This document shows, in pieces, positions 1-11,568 of a stretch of DNA of 64,000 bases. The DNA comes from Pseudopyrenochaeta lycopersici (lineage: Eukaryota > Ascomycota > Dothideomycetes > Pleosporales > Pseudopyrenochaetaceae): positions 186,001 through 250,000 of the forward strand of contig NHZP01000064.1 of assembly GCA_003313425.1 (NCBI GenBank), read 5' to 3'. The notes under the pieces were generated by a model, which saw nothing but the letters and a program-made list of their open reading frames with translations, ran no database searches and had not been told where the DNA came from. Position 1 is the first letter of the stretch, and each line of letters begins with the position of its first letter. A program made the translations under genes and the position numbers.

Positions 1-32
1 TCCACATCAAATCCAGACCATTTACATCACTG
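1..32. repeat. Terminal inverted repeat of a hAT element, cut by the window edge
   Basis: The first 32 bases are the reverse complement of the left end of the hAT element at 11569 (CAGTGATGTAAATGGTCTGG and onward), ending in CACTG at base 32. Another copy of that family must lie to the left of the window. Bases 33-40 would be its right target-site flank. Confidence 0.85.
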
Positions 33-530
33 GTTCATGCAGTAGTGAATAGATTACCCCGCATTTTGCAACTACAACCCAGAGACATCCTTTTACTACT
101 ACAGTTGACACCTATCTACCTAATCTTCTACATCGTATTATGTTTATTTAGAGCTACGCTGCTACTGATATAGTGAGTTGAGACATGGAAGAAGAGTGGT
201 CATTTACGGTAGCCTAGTAACTCTTGCTAAGAGTATCTGACCCTCAGCTAACAATATAATTAGAAGGTCAGTATTTACCCTAGGGCGTTCAGAATCATGC
301 TAAGGTACGTTTTCTTAGGAGGTAAGTCGACCTGCGAACACTGCGATGTGAGGCTGCTGCTAATGCTGGTGTGTCTGGTGGTGTAGTGTGTAAGTCGACC
401 TGCGAATTGTTTTGGATGCTAAACTGATAAGCGATTGGGAGTAGTACAACGATTGGAAGCTCCTTTTCGATGATGGCTTCGCACGCCAATTCCTCTCAGG
501 CCTACCATTACATGTGCCACCTGCTACGGT
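33..530. other. No gene seen; 17-bp direct repeat
   Basis: I see no gene here. A 17-base word beginning GTAAGTCGACCTGCG occurs at 322-338 and again at 390-406. It does not continue the hAT-2 transposase that breaks off at 3597 on the other side of hAT-1. Confidence 0.6.
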
Positions 531-892
531 TCAGTGCTTGATTTGGATCGGACTGGTATGGATTGGAGCTGGATATTGACTCATCTGCTTCGGACTGGAT
601 TGACAGCTGCTGTGGATTGGATCCGATGCGTCTGGAGCTCCTGGAGCTCCAATGGTTATACCTAATTCGGTAATAGTACGTCTAGTCTTGGTGTTTTGAT
701 TGGTTGAGAAGCTCTCGAATGCGCGGACCACCTAGCAACATGAGACTCATGACTCTATCGATAGTTTTACTACCAATTACACGCAAAAACGCGTCGCAGA
801 GCATTTTTTGCATGTACACAAATGGCTCTATATAACAACCTGCAGGCAAGTAGTGAAAACTTACCTCACCTTCCTCAGTCGCCATCATCACC

Positions 893-3363
893 ATGTCTAA
901 TATCTTTGAACTATTGGGTCGCCGCTCGCCGTCCGATAGTGATAATATTATTCTTGCTCCTCCGTCTATTAATCCTCAATCTAATCCTTCCCTACAGCAA
1001 GATGAGTTCAAGCTACAGGGCAAAATCTATGTGCGGTGTTGCTCATTAGTAAAGGGCCCAAAGGCAACAAAAAAGCGCCACTCAATTATCTGGTTATATG
1101 GTGAGGATATCCAGCTTCGAACAAATTCAGCAAAGAGATTCTGGTACTGCTACCTATGCGAGAAAAAGCGGTGTCAGCAAGAGCTTCCTATCGTCGATAA
1201 AGGCAACTCAACTTGTCTTGACCACCTCAAACACTCCCATAAGATTGACCCCAAGACGGGTGAACGTATTGCCAATGGCGATCTGAATCAGACAACAATC
1301 AATGGCCCATCTATTTCCAATTTAATATTCCGGCGAAACTAGGAGCTCTTTAAAGAACTCCTTATCCGATGGATTGTCTACTGCCATATTGCCTTCTTCC
1401 AGATTGAGAATGAGTACTTCCGCGACATGCTCTTCTATATTGCACCCTGGTTATCTGAATATCTTCCAAAAGCGGGCAGGACGATCCGTAAATGGGTGAT
1501 GGCTGAGTTTATGTCAAGAAAGGATATATTGAAGAAGGAACTAAGTGAGGCTCATAGCCGTATTTCAATATCCTTCGATGCCTGGACATCACCAAGCTGT
1601 GTCGCTATTCTTGGCGTAGTGGCCCATTTTATTGATAAGACAGGCAAACGTCGCACAGCTGTTCTGGCCCTCCGTCGACTGCGAGGAATACATAGCGGCG
1701 AGAACATGGCGGAGGTCATGCTGCAGATCCTTCAAGAGTACGGTATTAGCAGACAAATTGGCTTCTTTATGGGAGACAATCACGAAGCAAACGATACCTG
1801 CGTCGAGGCAGTCCTCCAAGAGCTTTTCCCATCGATGACAGCAAAACAGCGTAAAAGACGTCGACTACGATGCGCTGGCCATATTATTAACCTCTGTGCG
1901 CACGCATTTTTGATGGGGAAGGATGCTGAAAAGATTGCTAGAGAAATGGACACAGCTCTGCGTGAAGGAGACTTGAAGAAAGTTGGTGGTCTTTGGAGGA
2001 AGCGCGGAGCTCTTGGAAAGCTCCATAATCTTATCAAATATATCCGTTATTCGCCGGTGCGTCGTGACTTCTTTGAGGGTCTGTCTGGAGGTGAGGAGCT
2101 TGAGCAATTCGATGGATTGCAGGTGAGTTAGCTAAGCGAGATATATTAACAGTCAATTTGCTGACCGCCTACCATAAGTATTACGTAGGCGGTCAGAAAG
2201 GCTTGACACCACTCCTCTTATACTAGTAACTGTAACTAATTAATCTATTAAACAGCTTATTCAAGACAATGCCACACGCTGGAACTCCTTTTTTGACGCG
2301 ATCCATAGAGCTCTTGTGGTTAAAGAGCGTATTCAGATGTTCTGCGCGCAGTGGGTGCCATCTAAGAACACTAAGCCAATTAATAAGGATGATATCCTTG
2401 AGCCACAGCATTGGAAGCAATTGGAGCACCTCCATGACCAGCTAGAGACTAGAGTCCTTTGACGAAGCTACGTCAATGGTTCAAGGCCATAACACAAATG
2501 TTGCAGATCATTTCCAGACGCTGGATTGGCTCCTACTCCAACTCGACCTAGCTAAGCAGAAGTTCAATCAGCTTTATATTGATGAGCAGACACCCGAGTA
2601 TAAGTGGCTTGCTGGAGCTGCGGACGTGTCATGGGCGAAGTGCAATAAATACTATAACGTGGCAGATCAGACCGCGGCGTACTATACTGCAATTATTACG
2701 AATCCGACGTTGAAGACGGCCTGGTTTCAGCAACGCTGGGGCGACCACCCGATTCGATCTACATGGTTAAAGAATAACGTTCTACCGGCTCTAAAAGAGG
2801 TGTGGCTCCAAGAATATAAAGGCAGGTCTTCCTCGCAGTCACCAATATCAACCCCTTATCACCAGCGCAGCCGCAGTCCAAGACGCTACACATCTTGTAG
2901 GGAGCATAAGCGGCTCAAATTAAATCTAACCCCGGAACCAACTCCTTCAGCGCCTGATGAGCTTGAGGAGAATCTTGATACAAATCTATATATCACTAAC
3001 GAGGAGTACTTTGACCCTATTCAGTACTGGAACGACCGCTACTTTAGCCAGCCTGATCTCGCACAATTCGCTCTTGATGCTCTTGCTGTCCCTCCTATGT
3101 CTGATGAATGCGAACGGTTATTTAGCAGCGCTAAGATACTTACCACTCATCGCCGTTCCTGCCTTAAGACGGACATTATTGAGGCAAATGAGTGTCTTCG
3201 AGCTTGGTATGGGAAGCCAAGGAAATACACGTTTGAGGAGAAGAATATTGAATGGGAGGAATGTGAACAATGGGGTGATTATGGTGGACAAGAAGGTTTT
3301 GTTGGTAGTGAAGAGGATAGCGTTGAAAACAGCAATTCTGCCGGCAGTATTGTTGTAGATTAG
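893..3363 (+). pseudogene. hAT-1 transposase with one intron, one stop and one frameshift
   Basis: This would encode a cut-and-paste hAT transposase of about 780 residues. Exon 1 (893-2122) holds a BED-type zinc finger (WYCYLCEKK...H...H, residues about 85-120) and the first half of the RNase H-like core (SFDAWTSPS, GDNHEANDTC, CAGHIINLC). A phase-0 intron lies at 2123-2255 (GTGAGT...TTAAACAG). Exon 2 (2256-3363) has ATRWNS and the C-terminal dimerisation region (PPMSDECERLFSSAKI near 3090-3135). Two lesions are visible: a TAG at 1340-1342 where a glutamine codon is expected, and a one-base frame change near 2450. Otherwise the frame is well kept, so the copy is fairly young. Start chosen at the first ATG of the frame. 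Confidence 0.9.
2161..2196. repeat. Perfect 12-bp inverted repeat inside the hAT-1 intron
   Basis: CTGACCGCCTAC at 2161-2172 is followed after 12 bases by its exact complement GTAGGCGGTCAG at 2185-2196. It sits in the middle of the transposase intron and would fold into a strong hairpin in the pre-mRNA. Confidence 0.9.
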
Positions 3364-3533
3364 GTGAGTTAAGTGCGAGAAACTCACTACCAAAATTGCT
3401 TGCTAATCATTATCTAGATTTCCTTATTAGGTAATGGACTGCACTGGCGCTCCTGGAGCTCCAGTCTAGAATTTTAGGTTGGGCTGGATTCATGTGTCAA
3501 ATCCAATCCAGTCCGATCCAAATCAAGCACTGA

Positions 3534-5326
3534 TCGTTCCCGTATTTTGCCTAGGGATAGCTAGTAGAAAATCACTATAAACAATATACATCTTACCTCT
3601 GAAGGTGGTTCACAAGGAAATCCATAGTATAGAGTGTTTGATCAAGAGTAGCGCGATCGCCCTCTGTTTCCTTGGTGACACGCCAAAATGGTTGGAGAAA
3701 CTCACGCGTACGCTCCAGGGCTTTCCAATCAGCTGGCGTAAGATAATCTAGCTGTAGATCGTCTAAATACTCATCCATGAACCTTGTAATATAAAGCTTG
3801 AGGCTTAGTGCCACCTCTAGCATCAGAAACCATGAGTACCATCGTGTATCGTTGTCCATAGGAATCATTCGACCAGCAAGCTGTACAAAGCGTCGGATTC
3901 GGTCATTTGAGCCACGTATGAATATAACGAGATTATGGATCTTTCCAAGTCCTCCAATTTCACGCCATGTAGTATCTGCAGCCATCTTGAACTGCTCAGC
4001 AAGCCTCTGATCCAGCTCAACAACCTCAGGATTATCAGCAGTAAGTGCCCGTGTGGCGGCCTCGAACGCTGCATCTACCGCTTCTTGATCTTTTGCAAAG
4101 AGGAAGGCCTGTACAATGACATTTATGACACGGCCATGGCATCGAATTCGGCGTTGGACAGGATCAAATTTAATGCCGCGCGCTGACAAGTCCTTTGAGT
4201 GGATTCTGAGCATCCTATCATTACCGCCGTGATTATCGCCGGTGCAGTATCCAATTTGGGCAAGAATCTCATAATCCTCAAGTACCTTTATAAGCTTAGC
4301 TACTTGAAGGTCGCCACCGTGTCCTGCTGGGAGGCACGGCAGAGCGAGCAAAGCTTTCCGAAGGACTCTTGTGTCATCAACAAAATGAGCGCAGATGGCC
4401 TGAAAGTACTTCCGATTTGGTGAGCTCCAAACATCGATCGATAGGTGGATCTTTGATATAGCTGTTGCAAGCTTCTGCTTTAATATCGCCTTCTTAAGGA
4501 GGAAGGACTCGTTGATCATCTTTTGTACGGTTAAATGAGAATCTATGAGCGCGTCTTCGCAGTAGTAGTTAACTGCAAGCAGCAGGGCTCGAAGTTCCGG
4601 CCATTGCACAGCGTTGTGGGGGAGATTCCTCATGACAATTAATCGGGCAAGACACTCGCGAACTACCTCCTTATCCACCACCTCTTGAAGCACGTGTTTC
4701 TTCTTCTCCTCTAACTTTTCGGCAGCAAGCTTGCCTTGCCTTGCAAAAGCAGCATGAAGGCTGTGCTTTGTATCTCTCTTGGTCAGACTAGTATCCTCAG
4801 TAATGTCAATGCCATGTTTTTCCTTCATATGCTTGCGGGCATTCGTGGTAATTGGGTTGCTCCAGCTGCAGAGCTTGCAATACCACAGAACCCGGTTCTT
4901 TGAATCTCGTTCGGGCTGACCAGCGCCTGGTTTTCGCGCGTAAGACCATAGATTAACAGCCTTAAGCTTCCGTTTGTGTGGCTTCCGCGGGAGGGTGGAG
5001 TGATCAGAGGATTGAGTGGAGGCATCGCTGTCAGATTCGAATAGGGCGCCATCAAGCTCAGAGAGGGTAGAATCATTGATGTAGGGGGTCTCAAGTTCAT
5101 CAATTAACATATGGTCAGCAGAAGATGTCATGGTAGGCCATACACATTCGTACCAACTGGAGCTGAATTTTGATCAGGTTTGTGTGCCGGTCAAAAACAC
5201 CGAGTGCACGAGCCACTTGTATTGCAATACTGTATGGATTGTTAAAATCTATATTGTTATGGATTTTTTACAGTATTGCAATAGTATTGCAATGCTTACC
5301 AATACAATATATGGTTGGCAACACTG
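3534..5326 (-). mobile_element. hAT-2, right half only
   Basis: The right end reads ...GGTTGGCAACACTG at about 5313-5326, i.e. a hAT-type CAGTGTTGCC terminus when read on the minus strand, with subterminal TATTGCAATA words. The matching left end is absent: the element stops where hAT-1 begins and does not resume on the far side of hAT-1. It is therefore truncated rather than cleanly interrupted. Confidence 0.75.
3593..5131 (-). CDS. hAT-2 transposase, 5' exon (partial)
   Basis: A 512-codon frame, free of stops, encodes the N-terminal two thirds of a hAT transposase. It starts with an acidic leader, then a BED zinc finger (WYCKLCSWS...H...H, residues about 75-110), the core motifs SIDVWSSP, TGDNHGGNDRM and CHGRVINVIVQAFLF, and NDTRWYSW. 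The frame ends in a strong 5' splice site (AG|GTAAGA, exon end at 3597), so translation stops only because the rest of the gene is gone. The missing part would hold the C-terminal dimerisation domain. It differs clearly from hAT-1, so it is a separate family. No product with activity is expected. Confidence 0.88.
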   Translation of the reverse strand: MTSSADHMLIDELETPYINDSTLSELDGALFESDSDASTQSSDHSTLPRKPHKRKLKAVNLWSYARKPGAGQPERDSKNRVLWYCKLCSWSNPITTNARKHMKEKHGIDITEDTSLTKRDTKHSLHAAFARQGKLAAEKLEEKKKHVLQEVVDKEVVRECLARLIVMRNLPHNAVQWPELRALLLAVNYYCEDALIDSHLTVQKMINESFLLKKAILKQKLATAISKIHLSIDVWSSPNRKYFQAICAHFVDDTRVLRKALLALPCLPAGHGGDLQVAKLIKVLEDYEILAQIGYCTGDNHGGNDRMLRIHSKDLSARGIKFDPVQRRIRCHGRVINVIVQAFLFAKDQEAVDAAFEAATRALTADNPEVVELDQRLAEQFKMAADTTWREIGGLGKIHNLVIFIRGSNDRIRRFVQLAGRMIPMDNDTRWYSWFLMLEVALSLKLYITRFMDEYLDDLQLDYLTPADWKALERTREFLQPFWRVTKETEGDRATLDQTLYTMDFLVNHLQR

Positions 5327-8100
5327 ACTGGGGGAGAAATGGGTTGGTAGAGATAGGAGAGCACGCTCAGGAGCTTCGTGGCAGTCAGGTGGCCAATATC
5401 TTTAATAACAGCGGTGACGATCTCCCATTTCAACTAGAGCTGGATCCTCGCGATGAGATAGTCCTCTTTAAGGAGTCTCTCTACTCCGACAATAGCAGCC
5501 AGGTTAGCAATTAGATAGCCATTCAAAACCCATCATATCTAGCTTAACCAAACGAGTTCATGTGACCTTAGCTCTTTACTTGATATTCACTGATTATTTA
5601 AGGTTTTCATTATGTAGATTGTAAACATTGGGCGTGTCATATGGGTGGACCCAATGAGCTTGGCAATCCATCCAAACCTCCATAGATTTATGGATATGGA
5701 GGTGGAGGATCCTCCATCAATTTCGAACACTGCCTCCACTAGGGCAGCTGCAGCAGAAGTGTTGCCACTAGAATGAATAAGAGCACCGCAAGTTAGGGCA
5801 GCCACGAGCAGTGACATGTCGTTGATATGTATTGATTGGCTCCCTGGGTCCAAAACGTCTTCTTGGATCATTGTCACGTCGGGTTTCTTAATGAACAAAC
5901 TCAGACTACTCAACAGTGAGCTTTCATGTTGTATGTAGTACACCCCGCGGTAACTCACCCCGTTGGCTCGAGAAATGCTTCTAAGGAAAGTATCAGTACA
6001 GATAAATTTGTATGGTGGGGTACATGAACGCGTCAAACGCGTTGTCGTGATCGTTGAGCTAGGAGGCCCGTGCCTTTGCACGGGCTTTTTCTCTGAAAAA
6101 TCACGCAGTGACCGCAAGGGCCCGAGTATCGAGGTACATCCGGATATACTTATTCCGTTCACCCACGGGGACTTGGGCAAAAACAGACAGCCTACACACT
6201 CGCCGGGCGGTCGGATATTATCGGAAGGCCCACCCAAATGCAATTGGACGGTTAGAAAGTACGGAGATATCTGGATAGGAGAGACCGAAATTCTAGACCT
6301 TTGGTGAGACCGAGGATATCGAATTAACCGTCGGCCAAACCGAAGAGCTGGAGTTAAGGCCGTAGATATGAAGGAGTAGGTTGCGCTCTGTAGAAAAGGA
6401 CAGAGATTTCTCAAATAGAGATAATTTCAAGTCTATTGAGAATTGCGTCACATGCGCCACAGTATTAGAGTTCTCATACCAGAAAATGCTAGCTCATCGG
6501 CCTGATCGACAACTCTTCTTGCCCAATATTGCGCCCAGAAGCGCCGACCGTCTCATCCATACAAAGAGCGTTGTTATTTATGATGTGATTGCATGTCGGT
6601 ACTTTTTCTGATGAAGCAACCGTCGCCAAAGGTACCTTTTTCGGCGGAGTGCTTGTGACTTGAAACCCATTAGTATCGATCTTGGGACCCAGTAGGAACT
6701 TTCTGTTCGACGTCATGACTGCCTCCCCTGGAACACGCGTTCCTGAACGACACGAGGGCCCCGATATGGATCCCGGCTGCGCTTAGTCGGGTCAGGGCAG
6801 GGCATTGCATACCACACCGACTCGTCACATGAGGGCAGAAGCACGACCGCCGCTTCAACCTGGCGCAAGCGAGGCATGGGCGACTCGCACCCATCCTTCC
6901 CGAATGCGCGTCAAAATGCCATCACAGGCCTCACCCCAATCATCCGGGGTAAGCCTCTCTACATGAAGGGTGCATGTGGAACAGCGTTCAACAATGCGGA
7001 ATTCGGCACCGAGGTGACAACTGTGCGGATAGCGAGCCTCTTGTCTTCACAACGACTCGTGGTCGGGAGTTCTGGGCCTCAGTACCTGAGTTACTTTCCT
7101 TTTCCGCAATGGCCTTTCCGGCGCCAACATCCGCACTTCCGAACGGGCTCCGTTGTCAAGGTGAGGCTAGCCTAAAGAGGGAATGAGCATTGACAAGACT
7201 ACTTTCATCTGCCGGTGTTCTCGAAGACGACTGCGCTTCCACATCCGACCTTGAGGCCGGCTGCTTGTTGACGAAGGCAAGAGAAGGTTTGCAGGGATGG
7301 TTGCGGTATTTTGTTTTTTACTTCGATGGAGACGCCATCTTCACACAGAATCGACTTGGCAATGGCCAGCAGACTGGGTCGACATAGAGAGGAGACAGGT
7401 TCTCTATTATGTTATCAGAGTATCGTTACCTAATGGCAGAATGAAGATGGGCAAGATGCGTCTACGGCAAGGAAATCCTGCCTTCGTGCATCCTGATTGG
7501 GTGCGTAGTGACGTTTCTCCTACTATACTTCCTATCAGTCCATAACCATTGGGTTCGAAACAGGATACCGACTTGACTATTGGGGGCCGCTAGTAGGGCG
7601 TTTCTCATTGTGCGTAGCAGGGTGTCGTGTATGCAAGTCCAGGATTGGCAGTACACCCAAATAGCACCCGGACGTAGATCAAACCCGAATATAGTACCAC
7701 CTCGCCGAACTAATCGTCAACGTTTCGCTACAGAACTTACCACCAGGGTATTTCTCGCCTCTTTTTCACCAGATTGGCACATCAAATAACGTGCGCACGG
7801 AAAGTTCCATTCGGGCAGAACCTGCTATGTACCCCAGAAACAGATGCCTACACTTTACCGGCAAGTTTCCAGATCTATGTACCACGAATCGATCTGCCCC
7901 ACTAGTCTTCAGGAGTGCGTCAAAAAAACAGGCTTGTTGCTCATGCAAGTATCGACCCATATGCCAAACGAGTCCACTCCATAATGCAAAATTTCCCACC
8001 GGCCTATTGGCATATATCCTTGTAGACAGGGCCGCAGGGAGCTGCAACTTACCTTCCACAAATATTCAATGCGCCTTTTGTCAGCTCATTTCTTGTTTCA
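5327..8100. other. No recognisable gene
   Basis: This stretch lies between hAT-2 and the polyglutamine frame. Several medium open frames exist (the longest, 275 codons, at 5587-6414 minus), but none has a recognisable domain or coding-like composition, and opposite frames are equally open. A short plus-strand frame ending at 5514 has coding-like residues but no recognised family. Confidence 0.5.
6066..6090 (+). repeat. GC-rich hairpin followed by five T
   Basis: GCCCGTGC (6066-6073), a four-base loop and GCACGGGC (6078-6085) are followed by TTTTT. It looks like a bacterial intrinsic terminator, but nothing else in the region is bacterial, so the function is unknown. Confidence 0.6.
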
Positions 8101-8580
<480 letters not shown>

Positions 8581-9197
8581 TCATGTGCCTAACAAACAGG
8601 CTTGGAAACAAACAAGAGATCGCCTTCTTGATTACCGCTCTAGGCGTGCATGTGGTAGCGCGTGCTCCGTGATGGCGTGCCAGTCCCTACATGTGGCACG
8701 ATTGCGAATCAAGACGTCGATCGTCTTGATTGTTCCCAAGTCTGCTAACAAATTACTCCAGGGAAAATGGGGGAAGAGACGATTGTTTATCTTTGTACAT
8801 GGGGTATGTGGTATGATGAAAACATGCAAGTTACCAAGTATGCAGGAACAGCGAAGCGCAACAAGGTATCTTGGGTGACTGCGCAGTAGAACATGCGCGA
8901 GATGCTTTTCGAAGAGAGTGCCAACGTGAGAAAGTGTAACTATGCAAACGAAACGTGACGGAAAGACAAACTTGCGGATACTCCGCCAGCGCCACATCTG
9001 CGATAAGGGAATTGACAGAAATGCTGTGCAGGTAAGGTACCACCTGAGCCGAGAGATACCGAGCCGAAGTAGCATCGCGTCCAAATTTATTCAGCGTGAA
9101 AAATCTTCGTAAACACGTTTGCGTACTTTTGCTTGAGCTGGTGGGGACTGGGCGAGACCTAGATCGATATACGTTCAATGTGCCGTTCAGTGTAGGT
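8581..9197. other. No gene seen; 3' flank of the WOPR gene
   Basis: Non-coding stretch between the polyglutamine frame and the stop codon of the WOPR regulator. It should contain the 3' UTR of that gene. I see no conserved motif. Confidence 0.5.
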
Positions 9198-11024
9198 TCA
9201 ATAGCCATGGTGTGAATTGGGTGCGTGTTTCCGTTCTGGCACATACTTTGCGTCTGTCACATAGTACGACTGTAGGTAGGGGCTGCGGGATATTGTGGTT
9301 GGGCGTAGGTCTACAGAGCTACCAGTCCCAATGCCCGCCTCTGTGGATCGCGCTCCGAAGCTGAATTCCGGCTTAGGTGTTGAGCGGCCGGCGAACTCCG
9401 TGGGACTGGAACGTGAACATCGAAAGTGGCAGCTTTGGGGACAGTGTATTGTGTAGGTTGTGGAGCTTGATGGTGGTGAGGTGGCTGGCACTGCGATGCT
9501 GGTACCGGTTGGGCATATGGCGCAGTCGCAGTGGTCTGGTTGGTCAAAAGAATAAAGCCGGGCCGGTTGCGGCTGGGGCGCGTATTGCTGTGGAGCCGCT
9601 GGGCCTGCGAACTGTGGGCTGGAGCATTGCGGAGAAGAATAATGTTGTGGCGAAGGTGAATGAACATATTGCTGAGTTGAAGGTGGTTGAGGGGCGTACG
9701 CCTGCGGGGGAGGTTGTTGGGGAGCATACTGATGCCCGGGCTGCAGAGCCGAGTATTGAGCAGCAGCCGACTGAGGTGAGGCGTAATGCTGCGGACTGTG
9801 GTGGCTCGGTGTATACTGCAATGCCTGCTGATCATGCCAGTATTCTGGTACATGTAAGTGAAGAGAAGCATGGGTTTGGGCCACAGCGTGTCCTGTAACT
9901 GCTTGTGTAACAGCTCCGATGACATGATGCTGCAAGTGGCCCGGCCGGATGTGGTGCGGGTAGCATGCGGCAAGCGGCATGTCCTTGCTCTCTTCATCCT
10001 CAAGACTGACCTTCCAGCCATGGAGCAGCTCCGGTCGAGGTTGGATGTCAGCCAACTTGGGGTCTTGAAACGGTCTCTTTAACTTTCCACTAACGACATC
10101 TTCAAGACTGTAGTAGGAGATGATGTGGTGGTGTGTTCCTTGATACTTGACAGAAATGGTCTTTTTCATCAAACCTCCTTCCTTGAACTCGTAGTTGTCG
10201 ATAAGAGATCCGCAGAAGCGTCGCTGTTGGACCGGAGTGAGGCCCTGGGCAAAGTTGGCGTACACTTTATTTATGGAGTCGGTGTCACCAGGTACTGAGC
10301 CATTGAATGAAGGGTTCTCGTATCCGTCGTCGGAGTTGTTGAGATTCTCGCCCGTCTTAGTCATGGCAGGCCTAGCACTTTCTTTACGCTTTCGTTTGGT
10401 TCCGCACGAAGGATTGAGAGCAGTCTTCTTCTCTTCAGGTTGAAGAGCGCGTACGAGCTGACGATAGATGAGGCAGTTGTTCATGACTCGACTAGGCGAC
10501 CAGTGAACAGCATCAGTCCAGCGCTTGATACCAGAGGCGTTCTCTTCGTAAACCAACACGGTTCCGGAAGTGAGCATCTCTGTCTTTTCTTTGTCGTGAG
10601 GTCGACGACTAATGTGGCTCAAACGACCCTGAAGTGAAGCTTCTACAATGGTCATGGCATCTTTGGTCGTGTCCAGGAAACCCTGCCAAGTTGGCTTGAA
10701 GGCAGGCTGCGCCTTCACCATATTTTTTACTACTTGGGGTCTCGCGGGTGGTGGCGTGTTAATTCCAGTAGCGAGAACATGGGAGGTGGCAATCGAATGA
10801 TGGCGTGGTTTTCCGCGTGATGGAGGTTGCAATGGGGGTGTGAAACTGGCGCACATAGAAGGGTCGAAGACATGTGTATATGAAGGATGATGCGAAGCCG
10901 AATGTTGTGGCCAATTCAATGAGTCGGCGTCACTGTAATTTCCCACGTTCTGCACCCCGCCAAGGGACATATCATGCCCAAACGATGGCATCGCCAACGT
11001 TGATACTCTTATACCTTGCAACAT
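9198..11024 (-). CDS. WOPR-domain (Gti1/Pac2 family) transcription regulator, Sge1/Ryp1-like
   Basis: This 608-residue protein carries both halves of the WOPR DNA-binding domain: WOPRa at about residues 111-195 (GFLDTTKDAM, RRPHDKEK, YEENASGIKRWTDAVHWSPS) and WOPRb at about 267-325 (RRFCGSLIDNYEFKEGGLMKKT, HHHIISYYSLEDV). Relatives (Wor1, Ryp1, Sge1) bind DNA directly and control morphology, conidiation and effector or toxin gene expression. A linker with a basic KRKRKE stretch (about 210-215) may be a nuclear signal. The C-terminal half is rich in P, Q, Y and H, as in the family. The first 100 residues are unusual; translation may begin at a later ATG (M102). Near 9380-9540 another frame keeps the P/Q-rich composition, so two compensating frameshifts are possible. 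A hAT is inserted 0.55 kb upstream. Confidence 0.9.
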   Translation of the reverse strand: MLQGIRVSTLAMPSFGHDMSLGGVQNVGNYSDADSLNWPQHSASHHPSYTHVFDPSMCASFTPPLQPPSRGKPRHHSIATSHVLATGINTPPPARPQVVKNMVKAQPAFKPTWQGFLDTTKDAMTIVEASLQGRLSHISRRPHDKEKTEMLTSGTVLVYEENASGIKRWTDAVHWSPSRVMNNCLIYRQLVRALQPEEKKTALNPSCGTKRKRKESARPAMTKTGENLNNSDDGYENPSFNGSVPGDTDSINKVYANFAQGLTPVQQRRFCGSLIDNYEFKEGGLMKKTISVKYQGTHHHIISYYSLEDVVSGKLKRPFQDPKLADIQPRPELLHGWKVSLEDEESKDMPLAACYPHHIRPGHLQHHVIGAVTQAVTGHAVAQTHASLHLHVPEYWHDQQALQYTPSHHSPQHYASPQSAAAQYSALQPGHQYAPQQPPPQAYAPQPPSTQQYVHSPSPQHYSSPQCSSPQFAGPAAPQQYAPQPQPARLYSFDQPDHCDCAICPTGTSIAVPATSPPSSSTTYTIHCPQSCHFRCSRSSPTEFAGRSTPKPEFSFGARSTEAGIGTGSSVDLRPTTISRSPYLQSYYVTDAKYVPERKHAPNSHHGY

Positions 11025-11568
11025 GGGGAAGAAGATTGGTGAATGGTTTCAGTCGCGTGTCCAAGAGGAGTCCCTGAGTAGAGTAGAGACTGGTTCACCG
11101 GATATCGTTCAAACCATGGAAAGAGATGTTGGAACGCAGAGGAAGTGACGAACAGGTGCACAGGCAAGTTGGAACGAAAATGCTCTAAAGCAATGTGTGT
11201 GTGACTAACGGAGTAGCCGCAGAAGATTGTGATACAAGAGTCGATTTGGAGATGGGCTACCAGCGAGTCAATGTCTACAGCAGTAATAAATATTGTGGAT
11301 GGAACTTACGGATACGAGTGGCGAGGAAAGGGCCTTAGTTGGAGTGGTAGTTCAGTATGGCTAGCGAAGGCGAGTATCACCGTGTTGTTGTTAGTGGTGT
11401 TGATACAGCAGGTTGGGTTAAAGCTGCAGGTTGGTGTTTCCCAGGTAGAATTTGTGCTCTCGCTTATTCATAAATAGGTATAGTCAACGTTCGGTTTCGA
11501 TGTTGCAGAAGCAATGGAGTGACTGAGGCAATCGTTAAGTACTGGTGGACAATGCCAGTGGGTAGGCC
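11025..11568 (-). promoter_or_regulatory. Proximal upstream region of the WOPR gene
   Basis: The 544 bases between the WOPR start codon and the left end of the inserted hAT. They presumably hold the 5' UTR and core promoter; no gene is seen. The ancestral upstream sequence resumes at 14756, after the hAT and the second copy of its target duplication. Confidence 0.5.

Larger units (their letters stand above)
531..3533 (+). mobile_element. hAT-1, near-complete hAT DNA transposon
   Basis: The 26 bases at 531-556 (TCAGTGCTTGATTTGGATCG...) are the exact reverse complement of 3508-3533. Between them lies one transposase gene on the plus strand. The subterminal regions repeat GGATTGGA/GGACTGG words, as is usual for hAT ends. 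The 8-bp flanks (523-530 and 3534-3541) do not match, so no target duplication supports a simple insertion; one flank may have been deleted or rearranged. The right side abuts a truncated second hAT. Confidence 0.93.

Noticed and set aside
5587..6414. 275-codon open frame on the minus strand
   Set aside because: No recognisable domain, odd residue composition, and long open frames on the opposite strand at the same place. It reads like chance in a stop-poor stretch.
9311..10021. 236-codon frame overlapping the WOPR gene in another frame
   Set aside because: Shadow of the GC-rich, Pro/Gln-rich coding region. Only a short part near 9380-9545 looks possibly genuine and is reported as a possible frameshift.
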